From Deltaproteobacteria bacterium (GTDB lineage: Bacteria > Bdellovibrionota_C > UBA2361 > SZUA-149 > JADYYL01), in the NCBI GenBank assembly GCA_020853655.1, contig JADYYL010000251.1, positions 1 through 7,761 on the forward strand: a DNA stretch of 7,761 nucleotides, written 5' to 3'. The position numbers and the translations under genes are program-made. Positions 1 through 6,186 of this stretch are shown one piece after another; positions within the stretch are counted from its first letter, which is position 1, and every line of letters begins with the position of its first letter. The notes below the pieces were generated by a model. It was given only the letters and a program-made list of their open reading frames with translations. It was not told the DNA's origin and did not search any database.

Positions 1-493
1 GAGCGGCATTACCGCAACGGCGATCGGAGCGGTTCTCGTCTGTGTCTTCATGGTGACGTATTATCGCAAGTCTGGCTTCCAAGCGGTCGTGTGCACAGCG
101 ATCAACATGTGCCTCCTCCTCGCCTGCCTCTCGCTTTTTGGGGCGACCCTGACGCTTCCCGGAATCGCCGGGCTGGCGCTTACGCTTGGGATGGCGGTCG
201 ACTCGAACGTGATCATCTTTGAGCGTATTCGTGAAGAGCTTCGACGTGGATCTCCCGACCGCGTCGCTGTTGATGCTGGCTTCGATAAGGCTCACTGGAC
301 GATTCTCGACGCGAACGTCACCAGTTTGCTGACCGGTATCGTGCTCTACATATTTGGAACGGGACCGATTAAAGGTTTCGCCGTGACGCTCAGCCTCGGC
401 ATCGTGACAACCCTTTTCGCCGCACTCTACATCTCGCGCCTCGGTTTTGAGCTCTTCGAGATGAAGGATTCGCAAGGTCGCCTCAGCATTTAA
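1..493 (+). CDS. secD: Protein translocase subunit SecD, C-terminal part (5' end outside window)
   Basis: SecD is an inner-membrane subunit of the SecDF complex, which uses the proton-motive force to help pull exported proteins out of the SecYEG channel. Only the last 163 residues are present; the frame is open from base 2 to the TAA at 491-493. Seen in the fragment: a hydrophobic segment at residues 5-20 ending in YYRKSG, a second at 29-50, then the SecD signature around residues 58-80 (GLALTLGMAVDSN followed by FERIREEL), and two more membrane segments at about 105-120 and 125-146. Asp67 in the AVDSN motif matches the essential membrane Asp of SecD (Asp519 in E. coli by family knowledge). 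The tail is short and polar. The stop lies 7 nt before secF, so the two are one operon. The periplasmic P1 domain and the start are not in the window. Identification is firm. Confidence 0.96.
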   Translation, partial: SGITATAIGAVLVCVFMVTYYRKSGFQAVVCTAINMCLLLACLSLFGATLTLPGIAGLALTLGMAVDSNVIIFERIREELRRGSPDRVAVDAGFDKAHWTILDANVTSLLTGIVLYIFGTGPIKGFAVTLSLGIVTTLFAALYISRLGFELFEMKDSQGRLSI

Positions 494-500
494 GGATCGC

Positions 501-1433
501 ATGGAGCTCATTCGTCGGAAGACCAATATCGATTTCATGGGCCTGAAATGGGTCTCCATGGCTATTTCGCTCGTTCTCGTTGCGATCGCCGTGTTCTTTT
601 GGGTGAAGGCTGGAGATGCGAAGTATGGCGTCGATTTCCGTGGAGGAAACGAATTCGTCGTTCACTTCGAGAAGCCGATGCCTCTCGGCACGCTTCGCGG
701 AGCCCTTGAGAAGGCGGGGTTCACCGATGCCGTCGTGCAGAAGTTCGAGGATCGCGAGAGCGATTTCTCGGTCCGGGTTGGCGCTCGCGCGACGGAAGAT
801 CTGACAGCATCGGTCCGCGCGGTGTTCCAAGGGATCTCAGAGAATTCATATCAGATTCTGCGGGAAGATTTCGTCGGTCCGGTCATTGGAGAGCAGATAC
901 GCCGCGATGCCCTGATAGCCGGCGTGATCGGATTGATCGGCATTATGCTTTACGTCACGATTCGCTTTAGCTTTATCTTCGCGTTTGGTGCGGTTTTCGC
1001 TCTGACGCATGATGCGATCATCGCGGCTGGCGCTACCGTCCTCTCGGGACGGGAGATCGGCGCAGCGACGCTCGCCGCGGTTTTGACGATCATCGGATAT
1101 TCAGTCAACGACACCATCATCATCTACGATCGGATCCGAGAGAACCTCGCGAAAGCGAACAAGACGGGCTCTGCAGCGAAGAAGGGAGAGGCGGCAGAGG
1201 TCCACGGCAAATCAATGGCAGAGATTATCAACCTCAGCATTAACGAGACATTGAGCCGCACGATCATCACGTCGGTCACCGTTGTTTTCGTCTGCCTCAC
1301 TCTTTGGCTTTTCGGTGGTGGCGCAGTAAGCGATCTCGCTTTTACGCTTCTCGTAGGAATTCTGATTGGGACGTATTCATCAGTCTACGTGGCGAGCCCG
1401 TCGCTCCTCATATTCGCGCCTAAAAAGAAATAA
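501..1433 (+). CDS. secF: Protein translocase subunit SecF
   Basis: SecF is the partner of SecD in the proton-driven SecDF export motor of the inner membrane. The 310-aa protein has the family layout: N-terminal membrane segment at about 16-36, the GVDFRGG motif at 43-49 opening the small periplasmic domain (to about 130), then five membrane segments at roughly 135-155, 157-181, 187-209, 251-271 and 277-304. The SVNDTIIIYDRIREN motif (201-215) holds Asp204, matching the conserved SecF Asp (Asp213 in E. coli). The NLSINETLSRTI stretch and the TYSSVYVASPSLL ending are also typical. The ATG at 501 is chosen because the AAGGA at 492-496 sits 4 nt upstream and overlaps the secD stop. One oddity: the cytoplasmic loop between segments 4 and 5 is about 15 residues longer than in E. 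coli SecF and is rich in Lys, Ala and Glu. The protein ends in a basic APKKK tail. Confidence 0.97.
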   Translation: MELIRRKTNIDFMGLKWVSMAISLVLVAIAVFFWVKAGDAKYGVDFRGGNEFVVHFEKPMPLGTLRGALEKAGFTDAVVQKFEDRESDFSVRVGARATEDLTASVRAVFQGISENSYQILREDFVGPVIGEQIRRDALIAGVIGLIGIMLYVTIRFSFIFAFGAVFALTHDAIIAAGATVLSGREIGAATLAAVLTIIGYSVNDTIIIYDRIRENLAKANKTGSAAKKGEAAEVHGKSMAEIINLSINETLSRTIITSVTVVFVCLTLWLFGGGAVSDLAFTLLVGILIGTYSSVYVASPSLLIFAPKKK

Positions 1434-1438
1434 ACCAC

Positions 1439-1454
1439 CAGAACACTCGTTCTG
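1439..1454 (+). other. Small hairpin just after secF stop
   Basis: A perfect 6-bp stem with a 4-nt loop (CAGAAC, loop ACTC, GTTCTG) begins 5 nt after the secF stop codon. No T tract follows directly; the nearest T run is the TTTTT at about 1486-1490. It may protect the 3' end of the secDF message or end transcription weakly. It is too short to call a true terminator from sequence alone. Confidence 0.35.
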
Positions 1455-1566
1455 TGAATAGGCGCCCCGTTCCTTCTCGATGCAATTTTTCGTGCTTTGC
1501 GTTCGACGGAAATCAGACACGGTTGTATGAATAGTGGCGTGAACGGCGCCGCGTAGCGCGTCGTCC

Positions 1567-1794
1567 ATGGCTCTCGAACCAATCGAAGACGAGCCTCCCC
1601 AAGATCGCTCTTCTCCGATGAACGTGGTTCGAAACTCCCTCTCTGAGGAGGTTTCCGCGAAGTTTCCTGAGTCGCCTGCGCTACGGAGTGTCGAACAAGC
1701 TCTAGATTCTCTCCGAAGTGTATCCACGGTTTCGTGGTCAGTCGCGTTCGCGACTCGCTCGCCGAGATTCTTTCGAACAACCACAACGGATTGA
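1567..1794 (+). CDS. Doubtful small ORF upstream of pckG (75 aa)
   Basis: This ATG-started frame lies in the gap between secF and pckG and ends with TGA 8 nt before the pckG ATG. I do not recognise the product. Its first part is acidic and proline-rich (MALEPIEDEPPQD), followed by a stretch that could form an amphipathic helix (about residues 36-52). The C-terminal 20 residues (Arg, Phe and four Thr) look like non-coding translation. No Shine-Dalgarno sequence is visible before 1567, and the AGGAGG at 1645-1650 has no usable start behind it. Several frames on both strands are open here, which weakens the case. If translated, it could act as a leader or be coupled to pckG, whose own ribosome site is poor. 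More likely than not it is just part of the pckG leader. Confidence 0.2.
   Translation: MALEPIEDEPPQDRSSPMNVVRNSLSEEVSAKFPESPALRSVEQALDSLRSVSTVSWSVAFATRSPRFFRTTTTD
1724..1755 (+). promoter_or_regulatory. Two tandem hairpins in the pckG leader
   Basis: Two perfect stem-loops stand side by side. The first is CCACG (1724-1728), loop GTTT, CGTGG (1733-1737). The second is AGTCGCG (1740-1746), a 2-nt TT gap, CGCGACT (1749-1755); it would fold as a 6-bp stem with a GTTC loop. The second ends 47 nt before the pckG ATG. No T run follows, so they are not an ordinary terminator. A role in controlling pckG translation or message stability is inference. The structure itself is read directly. Confidence 0.4.
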
Positions 1795-1802
1795 TCCTCG
1801 TT

Positions 1803-3632
1803 ATGTCATCCTCGGCAGTAGACTCTCATTCCACCAATGAACGTCTTCGAAACTGGGTTGATGAGTGCGCCCGGCTCTGTAAGCCACGCACCGTTCATTG
1901 GTGTGACGGTTCGGAGGAAGAGTACAATGCGTTGTGCTCCATGATGGTCGAGACTGGGATGATCACGAAGCTCAATCCCGACCTCTTCCCGAATTCGTAT
2001 CTCGCTCTCTCCGACCCTTCGGACGTTGCGCGCGTAGAGGACCGCACATTCATCTGCAGCCTCCGCCGCGTTGATGCCGGGCCGACCAATAACTGGGTCG
2101 CACCGAAAGAGATGAAGCAGACGCTCCTTCGAGTGTTTGAAGGCTCGATGGCGGGTCGAACGATGTATGTCGTCCCATTCAGCATGGGACCCATCGGTTC
2201 GCCTCTCGCGCACGTGGGAGTGCAGATCACAGACTCTCCCTACGTCGCGTGCAGCATGCGCATCATGACGCGGATGGGAAAGCCAGTCCTTGATTCGCTT
2301 GGGAGCGGCGATTTCGTCCCATGCCTCCACTCGGTCGGCGCTCCGCTCAAGCAGGGCGAGAAGAGCGCCGTATGGCCGTGCAACAAGGACGAGAAGTACA
2401 TCGTGCATTTCCCAGAGGAGCGCGCGATCTGGTCCTATGGGAGCGGCTACGGAGGCAACTCGCTGCTGGGCAAGAAATGCTTCGCGCTCCGCATCGCATC
2501 CGCGATGGCGCGAGACGAGGGGTGGCTCGCCGAGCACATGCTCATTCTCGGGGTCGAGAGCCCACAGGGCGAGAAGACATATGTCGCCGCGGCATTCCCG
2601 AGCGCATGTGGGAAGACGAATTTCGCAATGCTGGTACCTCCAACAAGTTATAACGGGTGGAAAATCCGCACTGTCGGAGATGACATCGCGTGGATCAAGC
2701 CTGGAGCGGACGGAAGGCTTTACGCGATCAACCCGGAGGCGGGGTTCTTCGGCGTCGCTCCCGGCACTTCGATAAAGTCGAATCCGAACGCGATGAAGGC
2801 GCTTGCGAAGAACGCGTTCTTCACGAACGTTGCGCTCACACCTGAAGGCGGCGTTTGGTGGGAAGGAATGACAGATACACCGCCGGCCAAGCTGATGGAT
2901 TGGCAGCGACGCGAGTGGACCCCGACCAGCGGAACGAAGGCGGCCCATCCAAACTCGCGCTTTACGGCACCAGCCTCACAGTGCCCCACGATTGATCCTG
3001 ACTGGGAGAAGCCTGAGGGCGTTCCGATCAGCGCATTCATCTTTGGGTCACGACGGAGCGATATCGTGCCGCTCGCGCTTCAGTCGTTCAACTGGTCACA
3101 CGGCGTCTATGTCGCTTCTACGCTTGGTTCTGAGATGACAGCGGCAGCGGCGGGAACCATCGGCGAAGTTCGCCGCGATCCATTTGCGATGCTACCGTTC
3201 TGCGGCTACCACATGGCGGACTACTTCAATCACTGGCTGCAATTCGGCCGGACGCTCAAGAATCCACCCCGAATCTTTTGTGTGAACTGGTTCCGCAAAG
3301 GAGCAGATGGGAAGTTCCTGTGGCCCGGATTCAGCGAGAACATGCGTGTGTTGTCGTGGATCATCGATCGGGTCAACGGTCGTGCCAAGGCAACCGAGAG
3401 CCCCATCGGTTGGATGCCCCGCCACGAAGATCTTTGCTGGGACGGCCTTGACTACAGCAAGGAGCAGTTCAGCGAGGTCATGGCGGTTGATCGCGAGGCC
3501 TGGAAGCGAGAGGTCTTGCAACATGAGGAGCTCTTCATCAAGCTCTACGACCGGCTCCCGAAAGAACTCGTCTATGAGAAAGAGTTGCTGCTCTCAAGAT
3601 TGTGGCGGAGTCCGGAGCGCTGGGAGTTTTAA
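1803..3632 (+). CDS. pckG: Phosphoenolpyruvate carboxykinase, GTP-dependent
   Basis: This cytosolic enzyme catalyses oxaloacetate + GTP to phosphoenolpyruvate + CO2 + GDP, the entry step of gluconeogenesis, and can also run in the anaplerotic direction. At 609 aa it has the family's usual length. Visible motifs: WCDGSEEEY at 33-41, SDVARVEDRTFI at 73-84, the substrate-binding SGYGGNSLLGKKC at 214-226 (Tyr216, Lys225), metal-ligand His245, the P-loop FPSACGKTN at 265-273 with the hyper-reactive Cys269 and Lys271, and GDDIAW at 292-297 with metal-ligand Asp294. Further on are AHPNSRF at 381-387, the lid region about 443-462, and NWFRKGADGKFLWPGF at 495-510. No key residue is missing. The ATG at 1803 is chosen because family homology begins just after it (TNERLRNWVDE). 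An in-frame GTG at 1734 would add 23 unrelated residues. The ribosome site is weak (GGA at 1790-1792, 10 nt away), so translation may be coupled or structure-controlled. Confidence 0.97.
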   Translation: MSSSAVDSHSTNERLRNWVDECARLCKPRTVHWCDGSEEEYNALCSMMVETGMITKLNPDLFPNSYLALSDPSDVARVEDRTFICSLRRVDAGPTNNWVAPKEMKQTLLRVFEGSMAGRTMYVVPFSMGPIGSPLAHVGVQITDSPYVACSMRIMTRMGKPVLDSLGSGDFVPCLHSVGAPLKQGEKSAVWPCNKDEKYIVHFPEERAIWSYGSGYGGNSLLGKKCFALRIASAMARDEGWLAEHMLILGVESPQGEKTYVAAAFPSACGKTNFAMLVPPTSYNGWKIRTVGDDIAWIKPGADGRLYAINPEAGFFGVAPGTSIKSNPNAMKALAKNAFFTNVALTPEGGVWWEGMTDTPPAKLMDWQRREWTPTSGTKAAHPNSRFTAPASQCPTIDPDWEKPEGVPISAFIFGSRRSDIVPLALQSFNWSHGVYVASTLGSEMTAAAAGTIGEVRRDPFAMLPFCGYHMADYFNHWLQFGRTLKNPPRIFCVNWFRKGADGKFLWPGFSENMRVLSWIIDRVNGRAKATESPIGWMPRHEDLCWDGLDYSKEQFSEVMAVDREAWKREVLQHEELFIKLYDRLPKELVYEKELLLSRLWRSPERWEF

Positions 3633-3635
3633 GAC

Positions 3636-3655
3636 GAGGATATTCAACAATCCTC
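3636..3655 (+). other. Hairpin directly after pckG
   Basis: A 6-bp perfect stem, GAGGAT (3636-3641) with ATCCTC (3650-3655) and an 8-nt loop, begins 3 nt after the pckG stop. No T tract follows. It is probably part of the structured 3' end of the pckG message. Confidence 0.35.
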
Positions 3656-3672
3656 TACGCCTCCTCTCGCTG

Positions 3673-3701
3673 CGGGGAACGCCTCTGTTGCGTGCCCCGC
3701 T
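3673..3701 (+). terminator. GC-rich stem-loop downstream of pckG (possible terminator)
   Basis: GCGGGGAACGC (3673-3683) pairs with GCGTGCCCCGC (3691-3701) over 11 positions with one A/G mismatch and a 7-nt loop. It lies 40 nt after the pckG stop. Only TT follows it, so it lacks the usual U tract. It may pause polymerase or protect the message end. Confidence 0.45.
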
Positions 3702-3763
3702 TGAACAACATCTTCATCCGAATGTTCTTCGCCATTTTAGCCCGAGAACACCTCATCAACTCC

Positions 3764-3782
3764 GTCAGAGCTCTGACTTTTT
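3764..3782 (+). terminator. Intrinsic terminator for pckG
   Basis: GTCAGAGCTCTGAC (3764-3777) is a perfect 14-bp palindrome, forming a 5-bp stem with an AGCT loop, followed at once by TTTTT (3778-3782). Outer CTCCG and CGGAG segments could extend the pairing around the T tract. This is the only hairpin plus T run in the convergent region and it points in the pckG direction. It starts 131 nt after the pckG stop. The stem is short, so efficiency may be modest. Confidence 0.55.
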
Positions 3783-3870
3783 CGGAGGGTGAGAATGGAA
3801 ACAAAGAGAGTGTGAACCATCGAGCACGTCTGCTCACAAACCTTTCCAATATCGATAGTCGCGGCAGTCG

Positions 3871-3918
3871 CTCTCAACGTCGACACGTATACGTTCACAC
3901 GTGTATCGACGTTGAGAG
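3871..3918 (-). terminator. Long stem-loop at the 3' end of the 111-aa gene (non-canonical terminator)
   Basis: A 13-bp perfect outer stem (CTCTCAACGTCGA at 3871-3883 with its complement at 3906-3918) continues, after a 2-nt bulge at 3904-3905, into 5 more pairs (3884-3888 with 3899-3903). The result is an 18-bp stem with a 10-nt loop. Inside it lie two smaller palindromes, ACGTATACGT (3885-3894) and ACACGTGT (3897-3904). It lies 7 nt beyond the stop of the minus-strand 111-aa gene. It has no T tract on either side, so termination would be non-canonical. It could also protect RNA ends for both converging transcripts or bind a protein. Confidence 0.5.
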
Positions 3919-3925
3919 CCTCCAG

Positions 3926-4261
3926 CTAGTTCCGCCCCAGCACGATTGGTCCCTTCTCCGAGAGAAGGAACTCCACGACATCATCCTCCGTCGCGATTGG
4001 CGGAACGGACCCGGTCGGACCCTTACGGGTCAGCAGCCACTGATAGAACGTCGCGATGGCGTCCGCCGTCGCGGGTTTCAGCTCGAGCGGCTCGTCAAAC
4101 GGGTGCGCAACAACCGCAGCGATGAACTGCATAGTCACTTCGATCGCAAACTCGTTCGGTACTCGCAGGGGGAGCCTGCGCGTATTCACTCCGATGACGA
4201 CCCGACCGTAGGTCTTTCGGAACAGGTCGGGGTCCTTGTGGGTATCCGCAATCGTCAGCAT
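3926..4261 (-). CDS. Hypothetical protein, 111 aa
   Basis: I do not recognise this protein. It begins MLTIADTHKDPDLFRKTYGR, has a short beta-like stretch (RVVIGVN, then RLPLRVP), a helical middle (EFAIEVTMQFIAAVVAHPF) and a second helical part (ATADAIATFYQWLLTR), and ends in EDDVVEFLLSEKGPIVLGRN. There is no signal peptide, clear membrane segment or cysteine, so it is probably a small soluble cytoplasmic protein. The ATG at 4261 is chosen over upstream ATGs at 4276 and 4306 because GGAGGTGA (4274-4267, minus strand) lies 5 nt before it, a near-perfect Shine-Dalgarno site. That site also argues strongly that the gene is real and well translated. It follows the glycosyltransferase gene by 134 nt on the same strand and may be expressed separately. 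It is flanked by an inverted repeat upstream and a long stem-loop downstream. Confidence 0.72.
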   Translation of the reverse strand: MLTIADTHKDPDLFRKTYGRVVIGVNTRRLPLRVPNEFAIEVTMQFIAAVVAHPFDEPLELKPATADAIATFYQWLLTRKGPTGSVPPIATEDDVVEFLLSEKGPIVLGRN

Positions 4262-4266
4262 TCTGG

Positions 4267-4274
4267 TCACCTCC
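4267..4274 (-). promoter_or_regulatory. Strong Shine-Dalgarno site of the 111-aa gene
   Basis: Read on the minus strand, GGAGGTGA is complementary to the 3' end of 16S rRNA over 8 bases, with 5 nt to the ATG at 4261. It decides the start codon and implies efficient translation. It is clearly stronger than the ribosome sites of pckG and secF in this window. Confidence 0.7.
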
Positions 4275-4296
4275 ATCCTCTCTTTGTTCGCGCGAG

Positions 4297-4380
4297 GCGC
4301 CAACAAAGCTTCTCAATGCTCACTCATCTTTGTGAAGGAAAGAACAACTCATGCACGGGACAACCCGGGCTTGTTGGCGC
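4297..4380. repeat. 10-bp perfect inverted repeat in the 134-nt gap
   Basis: GCGCCAACAA (4297-4306) and TTGTTGGCGC (4371-4380) are exact reverse complements separated by 64 nt. They lie between the glycosyltransferase stop (4396) and the 111-aa gene. On the minus-strand RNA the upstream arm could instead pair locally: TTGGGCG (4392-4386) with CGCCAA (4379-4374), with one bulged base. The two pairings exclude each other. An operator or an RNA switch is possible; chance is not ruled out. I see no convincing promoter in this gap. Confidence 0.35.
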
Positions 4381-4395
4381 ATCAACGCCCAACGA

Positions 4396-6186
4396 TCATC
4401 GAATTCGGTAGATCTTGATCGTCGGATTGTGAAAGCCGTAGCTCCCGAACCGAGGCCGAATCTCTTTCAGCAGTTCAAATTCCCGGTCGTAGCTGAGGAA
4501 GATCTCTTTCAGCACGGGATCCGCGTTCGGCTGCAACAGAAAACGATCATACGAGAGGCTCGTCGTCACGATATACTTTGATTCCGATTGACGGAGTGCA
4601 TCGACACCGATGCGATCGCGTCCTCGCTCGGCACCAGTCATCTTCTGCTTAAATCGCACCTGTGAGATGCGCGGCAGATATTTCACTTCGCCGATCAACA
4701 TGACTCGGGCACGCTTTGGGAGGTTCTCGGTAATCCAACGAGCGGATTTCAGTCGCGTGTCGTCTTGCAACTCGGATGCGAGATCGATACTCCGAACCAT
4801 GGGCGACGCGATGAGCAGCGCCCCGATCGCCCACCAAGAGATACAGGTGCGACACCAAATCGCTCGGAGTCCTTCGGCGCCAGCAAGGGAAAGGAAGGCG
4901 AGCACTGGTAAGATGTAGCGCTCCGGCTGAGGCATCGGCTTCGCCTTGATGAGCTCCGCCGCGAGATAGAACAACACGATGCCGAACAAGATGAGCAGAT
5001 CTTCCCTCCGCCGCCGAGTCCACAACACCCCGGCACCAAACAGGCCGATCAGCACGACATACGGCGTGGCGCCGGCCATGATGCTGCGATCGAGGTGGTA
5101 GGTGAACAACTCCCCCCATGCCGGTATGGAGATCCCACCGTGACCTCGGACAACGTGGCTGCCCTCCGCCACAAAGTCGTGCGCAAACTTATCAAAGTTG
5201 AGGATGCTAAAGGGTGAGCAGAGGAGAAAGGCGAGGGCGAAGAAGGCGCCACATTTCGCCAGCAAGAGAACAGTTCGCTTCGAAAACGCCTGCCCGCCGA
5301 GCAACAGCACCGGAGCGAGCGCAATAAAAAGTGAGGACAGAACTCCGGTATACTTCGAGCCCATCGAGATGCCGCCGATAAACGACGCAATGAGCAGATC
5401 CCGCGATCGAGCGGACCGCAGATAGTTCAGGACGAAGACCAGCGAAAGGAGCCCAAACGTGGAGAAGATGATGTCCTCCTTCATGTAACGCGAGCACGTG
5501 ACATGCAGAGGAAGGAACGCGAGCAGCGCGGCCGCAAACGCACCGGACATTCTTGAGAACGCTTTCGACCCGATCGCGTAGACGAGGATGATCGAGACAC
5601 TTCCCAAGAACGCGCTGACGATTCTCCCGGAGTAGACCGCAAGGAACGAGTCCTTCGCAAACTCAACACCGAGAAAGGTGAGAACTTTCGAGACAAACAG
5701 CGCGCTGTAGAGCAGGAGCGACGGATGGAGGAAATACCCGGGATCGAGTGTGTCGCCCTTAATCATCCGCAAGATCACCCCGCTCTTCCGAGCTTCGTCA
5801 GGGTGATAGAAGTGCGGGAAATCGAAATCGAGCGCGTAGAAGCGGATCAGGCTTCCCCCGAGAACGGCGAACGCAGCAAGGAAGAACGCTGCATCAGGGA
5901 TGAAGCGGCTCTTGGTCGCCTCAGGAAACGGAAAGACGGAGTAGCAGGAACCAATCCCAAACAGAGTTGCAACCATCCACACAAACGCAAGTTGTCGCTC
6001 TTTGGGAAGTGGTGACCCCACGAGATGGGGAAGACCAAAGAGAATGAGCGCCACGACTGCGGAAGCGAGGCACACACGGAGCAACCTTCTCGGATGCTCG
6101 GGCGAGGGAACCGGGCATGCTGCCGCATTTGGTGTGCAACCGCACTCGGTGTCGTCGCAAGACTTCTTTACGGCGTCAGCGCCCAT
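4396..6186 (-). CDS. GT-C family glycosyltransferase (PMT_2/ArnT-like), membrane protein
   Basis: This is probably a polytopic inner-membrane enzyme that moves a sugar from a polyprenyl-phosphate carrier onto an acceptor on the periplasmic side. The 596-aa protein has about a dozen hydrophobic segments up to residue 462, then a soluble tail. Family hallmarks: the acidic pair in HPDEARK (Asp130, Glu131) in the first catalytic loop, followed by the HPSLLLY motif (154-160); RYMKEDIIFSTF (233-244) with Glu237 and Asp238; the SMGSKYTG motif (274-281); and PERYILPVLAFLSL (421-434). The tail (about 470-596) starts like the usual AxWIxENLP periplasmic domain. Odd features: two extra hydrophobic segments (about 35-57 and 67-85) before the canonical first one, and a Cys-rich N-terminus (Cys10, 15, 17, 24). 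The ATG overlaps the upstream stop as TAATG, implying translational coupling. Donor and acceptor cannot be told from sequence. Confidence 0.85.
   Translation of the reverse strand: MGADAVKKSCDDTECGCTPNAAACPVPSPEHPRRLLRVCLASAVVALILFGLPHLVGSPLPKERQLAFVWMVATLFGIGSCYSVFPFPEATKSRFIPDAAFFLAAFAVLGGSLIRFYALDFDFPHFYHPDEARKSGVILRMIKGDTLDPGYFLHPSLLLYSALFVSKVLTFLGVEFAKDSFLAVYSGRIVSAFLGSVSIILVYAIGSKAFSRMSGAFAAALLAFLPLHVTCSRYMKEDIIFSTFGLLSLVFVLNYLRSARSRDLLIASFIGGISMGSKYTGVLSSLFIALAPVLLLGGQAFSKRTVLLLAKCGAFFALAFLLCSPFSILNFDKFAHDFVAEGSHVVRGHGGISIPAWGELFTYHLDRSIMAGATPYVVLIGLFGAGVLWTRRRREDLLILFGIVLFYLAAELIKAKPMPQPERYILPVLAFLSLAGAEGLRAIWCRTCISWWAIGALLIASPMVRSIDLASELQDDTRLKSARWITENLPKRARVMLIGEVKYLPRISQVRFKQKMTGAERGRDRIGVDALRQSESKYIVTTSLSYDRFLLQPNADPVLKEIFLSYDREFELLKEIRPRFGSYGFHNPTIKIYRIR

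Noticed and set aside
1380..1786. Two overlapping minus-strand ORFs of 133-134 codons in the secF-pckG gap
   Set aside because: Both run into the secF coding region in antisense, lack a recognisable motif and overlap each other in different frames. Open frames on all sides are expected in this low-stop DNA.
1734..1802. GTG at 1734 as the pckG start (23 extra residues)
   Set aside because: The extra residues have no match to the family N-terminus, the GTG lies within a hairpin, and homology begins just after the ATG at 1803.
1806..2948. 380-codon minus-strand ORF opposite pckG
   Set aside because: It lies entirely antisense to a fully conserved enzyme gene and its product is Arg-rich with no recognisable motif, so it is a shadow of pckG codon bias.
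3655..3849. 64-codon minus-strand ORF with a very basic C-terminal half (MAKNIRMKM then Arg-rich)
   Set aside because: The ending looks a little like a small ribosomal protein, but no ribosome site is well placed, it covers the pckG terminator region, and I cannot match it to a known family.
4262..4306. Upstream ATGs at 4306 and 4276 as starts of the 111-aa gene
   Set aside because: The added residues would cover the near-perfect Shine-Dalgarno site at 4267-4274, which clearly serves the ATG at 4261.
3602..4411. 269-codon plus-strand ORF running from the pckG 3' end through the 111-aa gene
   Set aside because: It overlaps pckG and lies antisense to the 111-aa gene, which has a strong ribosome site. 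Its translation is rich in Arg, His and Gln with no domain pattern, typical of an antisense shadow.
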